A stretch of DNA of 35,651 bases from Candidatus Moraniibacteriota bacterium (GTDB taxonomy: Bacteria; Patescibacteriota; Minisyncoccia; Moranbacterales; UBA11712), in the NCBI GenBank assembly GCA_028716005.1, contig JAQUQQ010000004.1:1-35651 (forward strand), in the 5' to 3' direction. Position 1 is the stretch's first letter; every line of letters begins with the position of its first letter. Below the pieces are notes generated by a model. It worked only from the letters and a program-made list of their open reading frames with translations. It did no database searches and was not told the origin of the DNA. Below, in pieces: positions 16,063 to 23,959 of the stretch. The position numbers and the translations under genes are program-made.

Positions 16063-17877
16063 ATGAAAAACAAAAGAGCAGCCGCAATCCTGGCCATTAC
16101 ACTTCTCTTCGCTGCGGTTTCTCCGGCTCTGGCTGCCACGAAAGTCAATCGCTCAAATATTGTCATCACTCAAATTGACGGCACCACCATCACCGCAATG
16201 AAAGGCAGCGCAGCCTACATCATCAATGCTGAAAGAGCAACTCTTAAGAATGCCAAGAATAAAACCGCCACCCTCGACCAGTTTTTTACGGGAGATCAAA
16301 TTGATGTTTCCGGAACCAGAGGAACAGACGGCGCCATTATCGCCAAAACCATCCAGAACCGCTCCCTCAAAGATGAAAGCCTCACTCGCGGAGCCATCAC
16401 CGACGCTTCCGTTGCCGCCAATGCCAACATCTCCGCTTCCAAATTGAACCTTTCGAATGCCATCACGGGAGATGATATCCAAAGCCACACTATAACGAGC
16501 GACAAATTGGCCGACGGCATCACTCTCACCACCGGAAACATCACCAATCTCAACCTTGGAACCCACACCATCTCTGACGGAAACTTCACGGGGAACTGGA
16601 ATTGGAACGGTGGAAGTCTTTCCAATATGATAGACCTTTCCGCTACCGGAAACATCTCGGCTCTCACCTTTACTTCCACCCAGACCACTGGAACCGCCCC
16701 TTTCACCGTTGCTTCCGCAACCAAAGTCGCGAACCTCAACGCCGATCTTTTGGATGATCTCCATGTCTCAACAATCGGAGGAGTGAGCGTCATCCCCGCC
16801 ACCGATTCTTCGGGAAACCTGACCCTCACTAATGCCAAACTAAATATCGGAACCCTGAAGCTTGATTCCCAAACCACTGCTCCCTCAGCCGAAGAAGGGA
16901 AAATTTATTACAACTCCACCCAAAAAACCGCCAAGATATACAACACCCAGGCCAGCTCGACTGATGAATACCTGGATGTTTCCACCGACCCCCATGTCCA
17001 GCCCACTAGTTGCCCCGATGGGTACGTTCCCGTTCCCGGAGATGTCCGCTACGGCACCGGTGGTGGATTCTGCATCATGAAGTATGAGGCTAAATGTGAT
17101 TTTGATAATGATGGGGTTGGAGACACTTCGCCGGCGACAAACAGCCACGACGGCTACGACAATAGTTCACAAGCCTGTACCGCATTGCACGTCAAGTCGC
17201 TTGCAACAGGCTATCCTATTGTCAACATTTCCCAGACCACTTCTATTTCTTACTGCTCCGGCCTCGGCGCTGGTTACCATCTCATCACCAACAACGAGTG
17301 GATGACGATGGCCAGGAACATTGAGAACATTGGTGACAACTGGACGTCGGGGACAGTGGGAACAGACGGACTTTTTCGGGGGCATTCTGACAGTGTTCCT
17401 AATGTGGCTCTGACAGCTAATTCAGACGATTCACAGGGTTATGAAGGCACCGGACAATCAGCACCCTCAGAGCAAAGAAGAACGTTTACTCTTTCCAACA
17501 GTGAAACGGTTTGGGATATTGCAGGAAACATGTATGAGTGGATTTTCGATACGATTAAAAGAAAAGATGAGCCTCATTCAATCACTGGTCCTGATAATAG
17601 TTGGAGTCAGGAAGAATTTGATACGATCGACAATTATGGAACGATGAGTTATGCCAGTTTGCGTCCGGGAAATCCTGGCTGGAATTCGACACAGAATATG
17701 GGAAAGCTTAACACAATATATAATCCGAACGGCGATACGGGTACAACTATCTATGCCTTTATGCGTGGAGGATTTTTTCGCGATGGTACTGTCGCTGGCC
17801 TCTTTACAATACGTTTAGATGATACTCCTAGTAGTTCATATAATACTCGCAGTTTTCGCTGCGTATACCGCCCGTAA
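16063..17877 (+). CDS. Exported protein with tail-fibre-like region and C-terminal FGE-sulfatase/CLec-fold domain
   Basis: Signal peptide; DUF5666-like N-region; TGTAPFTVASATKVANLNADLLDDLH tail-fibre motif; NNEWMTMARNIENIGDNW, WDIAGNMYEWI, AFMRGGFFRDG…SFRCVYRP FGE motifs. Confidence 0.88.
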   Translation: MKNKRAAAILAITLLFAAVSPALAATKVNRSNIVITQIDGTTITAMKGSAAYIINAERATLKNAKNKTATLDQFFTGDQIDVSGTRGTDGAIIAKTIQNRSLKDESLTRGAITDASVAANANISASKLNLSNAITGDDIQSHTITSDKLADGITLTTGNITNLNLGTHTISDGNFTGNWNWNGGSLSNMIDLSATGNISALTFTSTQTTGTAPFTVASATKVANLNADLLDDLHVSTIGGVSVIPATDSSGNLTLTNAKLNIGTLKLDSQTTAPSAEEGKIYYNSTQKTAKIYNTQASSTDEYLDVSTDPHVQPTSCPDGYVPVPGDVRYGTGGGFCIMKYEAKCDFDNDGVGDTSPATNSHDGYDNSSQACTALHVKSLATGYPIVNISQTTSISYCSGLGAGYHLITNNEWMTMARNIENIGDNWTSGTVGTDGLFRGHSDSVPNVALTANSDDSQGYEGTGQSAPSEQRRTFTLSNSETVWDIAGNMYEWIFDTIKRKDEPHSITGPDNSWSQEEFDTIDNYGTMSYASLRPGNPGWNSTQNMGKLNTIYNPNGDTGTTIYAFMRGGFFRDGTVAGLFTIRLDDTPSSSYNTRSFRCVYRP

Positions 17878-17929
17878 ATTTTTCCAATATTCAATTTCAG
17901 AAAATATAAATTTTTCAAAGGAATACACA

Positions 17930-17960
17930 AAAACAGCATCAAACCGGGCGCTGTTTTAAT
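17930..17960 (+). terminator. Terminator for the FGE-protein gene
   Basis: AAAACAGC-N12-GCTGTTTT. Confidence 0.5.
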
Positions 17961-18011
17961 ATTTGCCTTTCTGTCGCACAACGTTTCCTAAAGTCGAACT
18001 TTAGAAATTAT

Positions 18012-18069
18012 TCAGAAGTCTCTAATTTTTCTTATCCTATCACTCCTCATCTTTTGGGCAAGGGGGGAG
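18012..18069 (-). repeat. Dispersed intergenic repeat copy H (degenerate module + TTGCCC-N16-TAGGAT block)
   Basis: CAGAAGTCTCTAATTTTTCTTATCCTATCACTCCTCATCTTTTGGGCAAGG, aligns with copy A. Confidence 0.65.
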
Positions 18070-18190
18070 TTTGTTGAAAAAACGGTCGAAGGGCCGCCTT
18101 TTCCAATTTTCCCTGGTTCGCAAGGTCCTGGCCTTCGCAAAAGTCGGGTCTTGACGAGAAAAAGAGGTATAAGAAAATTTTTTCAAAAAA

Positions 18191-18221
18191 GGTCACAGTC
18201 CCTCCCCCGGAGACTGTGACC
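18191..18221 (-). terminator. Terminator downstream of 18254-19117
   Basis: GGTCACAGTC…GACTGTGACC with TTTTTT on minus strand. Confidence 0.75.
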
Positions 18222-18253
18222 TGGTGTTCGCGCTGCTGAGCAGCGTTTTTTCC

Positions 18254-19117
18254 CTAGGCGGCCTTGCGAGCGAACCCGAGATCGCGGATAAGATGGCTCT
18301 TTCCGCTTTCCTTCAATTTCGCGGCGATGAGGCCGTTGAAGCGCACCGGCATCTTGGACTTGCGGTGGATGAAATGCCTCCGCCAGCCCTTCACCGTGTT
18401 GCAGATGCCGGAGGAAATCATCCTCGCTTTCCAAGCCGACTTGAAGCCGTCGGCTTCGAACTGAACCTCGAAAATCGCTCCCTTGAAATCGGTGTTCCAC
18501 TCGAACCGTCCCGGGCTCTCGGCAAATTTGTTGTTCATTATTCTGCCGACGAAAACTTTTGCTCGGATAAGGGTCTTGACGGCCTGAATTCGCCGGGCCA
18601 GCTTTTCCCGCGCGAGTTCTGAAGCGGCGTCATATTGCATCAGAAGACGCTGGTGAGCGATGGCCGGGCTCAAGCTGTTCGTGCAGACGACATAAACTTC
18701 GCAGTTGCGCGAAAGCGTCTGCAGGGCGCGTGGTTTTTCTTTGAGCAGACTCTTTTTCGAAGGCTCATTTTTCGGCTTGGGGCGAGGGGAAGCTACTCGC
18801 GGATTCGCGGCCAACCACTCGAGCCTGGACCGCTTCATCTGCTGTGTCCGCCAGGATTTCACCATTCGCCGAATCCAGACTTCGCACTGGCGGGAGCCTT
18901 GGAAATTCGGATGGCGGCTCACTTCCGCGTACCAATCCGAGGCCAACACGGCCGCCCGGACATTGCCGTGTTCGATCACCAGCGATGCGAATTCGGCTGT
19001 CCCCGCGAAAGCCTTCAGGTCAAAATAATACTGCTTGGGCAAGCGGCGTCTTCTTTTCTTTTCCGCTTTGCCCCGCCTCAAAAGTCGCTGTTTTTGGATC
19101 TTCGACGCTATCGACAC
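18254..19117 (-). CDS. Hypothetical basic protein (287 aa)
   Basis: Long ORF with terminator just downstream; KIQKQRLLRRGKAEKKRRRRLPKQYYF N-terminus. Confidence 0.65.
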   Translation of the reverse strand: MSIASKIQKQRLLRRGKAEKKRRRRLPKQYYFDLKAFAGTAEFASLVIEHGNVRAAVLASDWYAEVSRHPNFQGSRQCEVWIRRMVKSWRTQQMKRSRLEWLAANPRVASPRPKPKNEPSKKSLLKEKPRALQTLSRNCEVYVVCTNSLSPAIAHQRLLMQYDAASELAREKLARRIQAVKTLIRAKVFVGRIMNNKFAESPGRFEWNTDFKGAIFEVQFEADGFKSAWKARMISSGICNTVKGWRRHFIHRKSKMPVRFNGLIAAKLKESGKSHLIRDLGFARKAA

Positions 19118-19306
19118 GTTTGGTCTCCTCTTGGCTGAAGGTTTTTCCTGTTTTATACTCTGCCGCAGACCTCCTTTGTATTTTTACGGAAAAAACCGGA
19201 ACGCGTTTTTTTTGCGAGGACGTGTTTTGCTTGTCCGGCAAAAAGAAAACGCGAGATTGGACCGGCTTTGACCATTATACAAAGGAAATCAAAATCAGAA
19301 GTCATA

Positions 19307-19732
19307 TTAAAAGAGCTGAAAACGTGACCAAAACCTAGCATAAGGCATATTCACTGTCAAAACCTGAAACAAAAAAAGGCTTTGAAAAAGCCTGAAAAAT
19401 GCGGCTTCCCCTGACGGATATATTCCGCCGCCTGAATATTCCTCAGATGGAAACGAAAATAGAAATATTATCTTTTGCCAATCAGTCCATAAAAATTTGA
19501 CCGGCTTGATCTTCCTGATTTTATGCGAAAGCAAGAAATAATTGACGAGAGAGAAAAATCCGAAAAAGATAATTGATAGAATCAAGAGGATTTTCCAGTC
19601 CAATGAAACCGGAATGGGGGCGGTTACCGTTCTCGCGATATTGTTTTCAGTCGGCAAAAAATGGGGCTTGGCGATATTCCATTTGCTCCTTGTCCGGATT
19701 GACGATGACTCCTCTGAAAGATATTGACCCAC
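19307..19732 (-). CDS. Possible small membrane protein (3' part doubtful)
   Basis: TM-like LDWKILLILSIIFFGFFSLVNYFLL; but a terminator hairpin (AGGCTTTTTCAAAGCCTTTTTTT, minus strand, ~19374-19393) lies inside its 3' end. Confidence 0.3.
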   Translation of the reverse strand: MGQYLSEESSSIRTRSKWNIAKPHFLPTENNIARTVTAPIPVSLDWKILLILSIIFFGFFSLVNYFLLSHKIRKIKPVKFLWTDWQKIIFLFSFPSEEYSGGGIYPSGEAAFFRLFQSLFLFQVLTVNMPYARFWSRFQLF

Positions 19733-19781
19733 CGGAATCTGACGTATGTCGAGATGAAATGGCAGACGCCAGTCTTTTTTT

Positions 19782-20753
19782 TTATTTTCCCAAAATCAGG
19801 TTGAACAGATATCCGGTGAAGATTATGCCGATTCCGACAATGCCGGCAAAGATGGCAATCAGCCTCGTTTTCATCACTTTTTTCAAAATCATAAATTCTG
19901 GGAGAGATAAGCCTGTGACAGCCATCATGAAAGCCAGCGTCGTTCCCATACTCACTCCCTTTTCCGTCAGAACGCTTACGAGAGGTATTATGCCAGCCGC
20001 GTTGGAATAAAGCGGAATGCCAATGAGAACCGCGAGCGGCACAGAATACCAATTCCCATTGCCTGCATATCTAGCCAGAAAATCAGTCGGCACATAACCG
20101 TGGATCCAGGCTCCGATGCCGATTCCCAAAACGATATAAAGCCAAACTTTTCGGATAATTTCCCAAGTGTAGCTTCTCGCATAATCCGTTCGCTGTTTCC
20201 AGGTCAGCGAGGGCAAGGACAGTTTTCCGTTTTGGTTGCTTTTATACACAAATTCTTCGACCAGATTTTCCACCTTGAGATGCCCGATAACGATTCCGGA
20301 AAAAATGGCGATGACGAGTCCGCTCGCGATATACAGCAGGGCAATTTTCCAACCAAAAAGACCAAAAAGCAAAACCAGCGCCACTTCGTTGATCATCGGC
20401 GAAGCGACCAAAAAGGAAAAGGTGGTTCCCAGCGGCACTCCGGCTTCCAGAAAACCGAGGAAGAGGGGAATGGCGCTGCAAGTGCAAAAAGGCGTGATGA
20501 TTCCGAGAAGCGAGGCCAGGACATTGCCAAAATATTTTTTCTCGCTGGAAAGTATGGTTCTGATTTTTTCAGGCGGCAGAAAGGATCGGATGATTGAGAC
20601 AACGAAAATTATCACCGCGAGCAGCAGGAAAATCTTGATGGTGTCAAAAATGAAAAAATTAACCGCGCTCGCCAGCAAGGTTTTTTGAGCGATGCCGAAA
20701 ACAGAATAGGTCAGCCAATCGGCAAAAATTTGCACGGGATAGAATATATTCAT
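19782..20753 (-). CDS. Permease (DUF318/YraQ/ArsP-like)
   Basis: LLGIITPFCTCSAIPLFLGFLEAGVPLGTTFSFLVASPMINEVALVLL and VLIGIPLYSNAAGIIPLVSVLTEKGVSMGTTLAFMMAVTGLSLPEF. Confidence 0.93.
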   Translation of the reverse strand: MNIFYPVQIFADWLTYSVFGIAQKTLLASAVNFFIFDTIKIFLLLAVIIFVVSIIRSFLPPEKIRTILSSEKKYFGNVLASLLGIITPFCTCSAIPLFLGFLEAGVPLGTTFSFLVASPMINEVALVLLFGLFGWKIALLYIASGLVIAIFSGIVIGHLKVENLVEEFVYKSNQNGKLSLPSLTWKQRTDYARSYTWEIIRKVWLYIVLGIGIGAWIHGYVPTDFLARYAGNGNWYSVPLAVLIGIPLYSNAAGIIPLVSVLTEKGVSMGTTLAFMMAVTGLSLPEFMILKKVMKTRLIAIFAGIVGIGIIFTGYLFNLILGK

Positions 20754-20755
20754 AA

Positions 20756-20989
20756 TTATTTTTCCAGCAGCTCTTTTATTTCTTCAGCATTCGGTACTCG
20801 TCCAGAGATCTTGGCTTCCCCGTCAATGACCAAAGCCGGCGTTCCCATAATGCCATAGCTCATAATATCTTGAATTTCGGTGACTTTTTCTATATCCGCT
20901 TTTATTTCCAATTCCTCCAATGCTTGCTTCGTGTTGGCTTCCAGCCTCTGGCAATTGGGGCAACCTGTCCCTAGGATTTTGATATTCAT
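20756..20989 (-). CDS. Small thioredoxin-family protein (redox-active disulfide protein)
   Basis: MNIKILGTGCPNCQRLEANTKQALEE … MSYGIMGTPALVIDGE. Confidence 0.93.
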   Translation of the reverse strand: MNIKILGTGCPNCQRLEANTKQALEELEIKADIEKVTEIQDIMSYGIMGTPALVIDGEAKISGRVPNAEEIKELLEK

Positions 20990-20993
20990 AGGA

Positions 20994-21302
20994 TTATCTG
21001 ATTATTTGATTGAACAGCGACTTATATTTTTTGATGGCCTTTCGGTCTAGGGAATAGCGGATGAAATTTCCTTCCCGCTTTTCTGTCAAAAGCCCGATTT
21101 TTTTCAGCTGCTTGAGATGATGCGAAACCAGCTTGTCCGATATTCTAACCGCGGGGACAATCTCGCAAACACATTTTGAACCGCTTTGAAGAACGCAAAG
21201 AATCTTCAGCCGGTTCGGATCGGCAATGGCTCGCAGAAAGGCATATACTTTTCCGACATTGGCTGCTTCCGCAGAGCTTTTTGCACAACATTTGAATTTC
21301 AT
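20994..21302 (-). CDS. ArsR-family metalloregulator
   Basis: wHTH: RAIADPNRLKILCVLQSGSKCVCEIVPAVRISDKLVSHHLKQLKKIGLLTEKREGNFIRYSL. Confidence 0.93.
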   Translation of the reverse strand: MKFKCCAKSSAEAANVGKVYAFLRAIADPNRLKILCVLQSGSKCVCEIVPAVRISDKLVSHHLKQLKKIGLLTEKREGNFIRYSLDRKAIKKYKSLFNQIIR

Positions 21303-21308
21303 AAAAAA

Positions 21309-21338
21309 ATACTATTCTAATTTATATTAGAATAGTAT
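21309..21338. promoter_or_regulatory. ArsR operator: perfect 12-bp inverted repeat
   Basis: ATACTATTCTAA-TTTATA-TTAGAATAGTAT directly upstream of the arsR start. Confidence 0.8.
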
Positions 21339-21387
21339 ATCTATTCGTAAGATGTGTCAAAAAAGTTGGGAAGTCGATTTGGGGTAT

Positions 21388-21420
21388 AAAAAATAACCCT
21401 TTGTATAAGGGCTATTTTTT
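21388..21420 (-). terminator. Bidirectional terminator, probably the native terminator of tRNA-Asn before element insertion
   Basis: AAAAAATAACCCTTTGTATAAGGGCTATTTTTT hairpin; lies 6 nt beyond the 14-bp att repeat. Confidence 0.6.
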
Positions 21421-21425
21421 TCAAG

Positions 21426-21439
21426 GCTCCCGGGACAGG
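21426..21439. repeat. attL-like direct repeat
   Basis: GCTCCCGGGACAGG identical to 31746-31759. Confidence 0.7.
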
Positions 21440-21457
21440 TATCCTTCGCTCGGTATC

Positions 21458-21772
21458 CTACGCCTTCGGCTTCGGAGTACCATGCTTCGGACTACCATGG
21501 CGTCCTTCAGAAAAATCCTTCGCCAAGGCCGCAGAAACAAATCTTTTATAGGCAAATGCTTTTCCAGATCCTGATTTCAGATAAAGTTCAAAATCTCTTG
21601 CTTGTTTTTCAGTTTCAAAAGCGCAATACCAAGCCAACTTCCAAGGAATATGCGGCCTTGTTGATTTTACTTGACCGATATTATGCAACTTTAATCTTTC
21701 CTTTAGATTATTTGTTGAACCAAAATAAAAAATGTGAGATTTTGAGCTTAGCAAAATATAAGTATAATGCAT
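21458..21772 (-). CDS. GIY-YIG (URI) nuclease-domain protein
   Basis: MHYTYILLSSKSHIFYFGSTNNLKERLKLHN…YLKSGSGKAF. Track start 21784; second Met preferred. Confidence 0.85.
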   Translation of the reverse strand: MHYTYILLSSKSHIFYFGSTNNLKERLKLHNIGQVKSTRPHIPWKLAWYCAFETEKQARDFELYLKSGSGKAFAYKRFVSAALAKDFSEGRHGSPKHGTPKPKA

Positions 21773-22090
21773 ACAAAAAACCAAGGCTTATCTCAGAATA
21801 TTATACCATTTTGGCATGCAATTCCGTAGCCTTGGCGAAGGATTGCTCCCCCTAGCTGACGAACTTGGAACTCTCGATTGGAAGAATATAAAGCACCAAT
21901 TCAAATATTTTATGGAAGCTATGCGAGAAAGTTGCGCGATCATAACGCCGCCGGGCGTCCCCGCGATAGCGGGGCTTGAGTGAAGCTCAAGGCGAAGCGA
22001 CAGCAAGCGCGCCCGCATAACGCCTTTCTGCACGCTCGATGCGAAAGAAAGGCTTTCCCTTTCAAAGGGGGCTGGGGTTGTATAAAATGC

Positions 22091-22213
22091 GCGAAAACAA
22101 ATGTCGCACAACTTCCGTTTCTTGCGACATTCATTCCTTGATTTCCAAAAGTGAAAAAGAATGTTGCAAAAACAAAGTTGTGCGAGAGCTTGACCCCTTG
22201 CGTTTGTTTTCGC
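22091..22213. repeat. Nested long imperfect inverted repeat
   Basis: GCGAAAACAAATG/CGTTTGTTTTCGC, CGCACAACT/AGTTGTGCG, GCGACATTC/GAATGTTGC nested pairs. Confidence 0.7.
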
Positions 22214-22221
22214 TTTCCGAC

Positions 22222-22249
22222 TTGACATGCTTTCAGTACCTGCTATAAT
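22222..22249 (+). promoter_or_regulatory. Strong sigma70-type promoter TTGACA-N16-TATAAT
   Basis: Read directly; precedes gene at 22289. Confidence 0.75.
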
Positions 22250-22288
22250 TGTCTTAGATAAAGGTAGTAAACTTCTTGATGCAAATGC

Positions 22289-22672
22289 ATGCAAACAAAA
22301 GAGCTGTACAAAATATGCGCAACGCAAAGCGAATGCATAAAAAGCATTGAGCAAGCGAGATGGCACGGAAAACCAGAGTGCCCATATTGCCATTCAAAGG
22401 CTGCTACGGCTGTTTCCAGAGAAAACCGCTATCATTGCAATGCCTGTAATACTTCTTTTAGTGCAACTGTCGGGACGATTTTTCACAAAACGAAGATCGA
22501 CTTTCAAAAATGGTTTTGGGCAATTTCACTTATCATCAACAATAAAAATCATATTACCTCAAGAAATTTATCGAGAATAATTGGCGTGAGCCCAAACACT
22601 GGATGGTTTATGCTAAAGCGTATTAATAACGCAATAAAAGAGCAGAATGAATTAATAATTGCTTTATCCTGA
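22289..22672 (+). CDS. IS1595-like transposase N-terminal zinc ribbon + HTH, without DDE domain
   Basis: CPYCHSKAATAVSRENRYHCNACNTSFSATVGTIFHKTKIDFQKWFWAISLI…HITSRNLSRIIGVSPNTGWFMLKRI; stops before a catalytic domain. Confidence 0.8.
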   Translation: MQTKELYKICATQSECIKSIEQARWHGKPECPYCHSKAATAVSRENRYHCNACNTSFSATVGTIFHKTKIDFQKWFWAISLIINNKNHITSRNLSRIIGVSPNTGWFMLKRINNAIKEQNELIIALS

Positions 22673-22681
22673 TTAAAACTT

Positions 22682-23569
22682 ATGGAAGAAAGAATTTTAA
22701 AAGCAACACATCATGGCCTGTTAAAAATCGGAGATACTGAACTAAATTGTTCAGTTCTCGAAGACGGCTCTAGAATAATCTCAAGAAATGCTATTTTTCG
22801 AGCATTTAAAAGAACCAAGAGGGGCAGAGCCAAGAATGAAAATAGGGAGCCCAATATGCCTGCTTTCATCGATGCAAAGAACTTAAAACCCTATATTTCA
22901 AGCGATTTATTGGGTGTGCTCAATCCGTTAACTTATATCGCCAGCAATGGGAGACAGACCACGGGCTTCAAAGCCGAGATTCTACCTTTGTTATGTGATA
23001 CTTACTTGCAAGCTAGGGACGCAAACGCTTTGCTAACCCAGCAACAGCCTCTAGCTACCATCGCAGAAATTCTTGTAAGAAGTCTTTCAAAGGTTGGAAT
23101 TGTCGCACTAGTTGATGAAGCAACTGGTTATCAGGACGTCAGAAAGAGAGATGAACTGCAACAGATTTTAAAGGCTTATATCAGCGAGGAACTTTTACCA
23201 TGGACTAAACGCTTTCCTGATGAATTTTATATGCAAATGTTCAGGCTAAAAAATTTGCCTTATGACCCTTCAACAGTTAAACGACCATCTTTTATTGGTA
23301 AATTAACCAATAAGCTCATTTATGAAAAACTGCCGCCCGGTGTATTAAAAGAACTGAAAACCCGAACGCCAAAGAGCCCAAGAGGAAATTACACTGCTCG
23401 TTTTCATCAAAGTTTAACGGAAGATATTGGGCACCCCACCCTGAAGGGCCAATTACAACAAGTTATCGTTCTCATGAGAATTTCTCCAAACTGGCGATCT
23501 TTTGAGCGTAATTTTGTTAGGGCATTTGGTGGCCAGCAGGACTTAGGTTTTGAAAGCAATGATGAATAG
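22682..23569 (+). CDS. P63C domain-containing protein
   Basis: AFIDAKNLKPYISSDLLGVLNPLTYIASNGRQTTGFKAEILPLLCDTYLQAR … QRDELQQILKAYISEELLPWTKRFPDEFYMQMFRLKNL-type P63C sequence. Confidence 0.85.
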   Translation: MEERILKATHHGLLKIGDTELNCSVLEDGSRIISRNAIFRAFKRTKRGRAKNENREPNMPAFIDAKNLKPYISSDLLGVLNPLTYIASNGRQTTGFKAEILPLLCDTYLQARDANALLTQQQPLATIAEILVRSLSKVGIVALVDEATGYQDVRKRDELQQILKAYISEELLPWTKRFPDEFYMQMFRLKNLPYDPSTVKRPSFIGKLTNKLIYEKLPPGVLKELKTRTPKSPRGNYTARFHQSLTEDIGHPTLKGQLQQVIVLMRISPNWRSFERNFVRAFGGQQDLGFESNDE

Positions 23570-23820
23570 TTTTTATAATCGAAATGTAGCTTAACAATTT
23601 TTCAACCTTTTAGGCGAAAGTCGAGTAGGCGATTACCCGTCCAGTAAGTATTCAGTTTGGAGCTGACGAACAGAAACCTAGAAGGAGATCCAATTAATGC
23701 ATTTAATCCTATCCCAATAGTGGCTCTAGGTAATCATTAAAAGAAGGAAAAAGCTGTGCGCCGCGTGGTTGAAAAAGCCCACAAATAGGCACAAAAAGGG
23801 ATATGGGGCGAATGAGTGCG

Positions 23821-23956
23821 TGGAATTGGTAATTTGATAGACGCCTTTTAGGCATATCTTAAACTCTACAAAGTCTATTACTTTTTTAGTAATGGTTAAT
23901 GTAGGGTAATTACCAATTCTACACATTCAACAAAAAGACGGCTATCAAACAGCCGT
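23821..23956 (+). ncRNA. Structured intergenic region (multi-stem + hairpin terminator); candidate ncRNA or replication origin
   Basis: 14-bp outer stem TGGAATTGGTAATT/AATTACCAATTCTA enclosing GCCttttaGGC and ATTACT…AGTAAT hairpins; then ACGGCTatcaaacAGCCGTTTTA. Confidence 0.45.
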
Positions 23957-23959
23957 TTT

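Noticed and set aside
16153-16877. Minus-strand ORFs antisense to the FGE-protein gene
   Set aside because: Compositional shadows of a repetitive Thr/Ser/Asn-rich coding region; Gly/Val-rich with no motifs.
18224-19338. Plus-strand ORFs overlapping 18254-19117
   Set aside because: Antisense to the better supported minus-strand ORF that has its own terminator.
21788-22393. 201-aa minus-strand ORF
   Set aside because: Covers the promoter, the nested inverted repeat and the zinc-ribbon gene start; composition is that of translated repeats.
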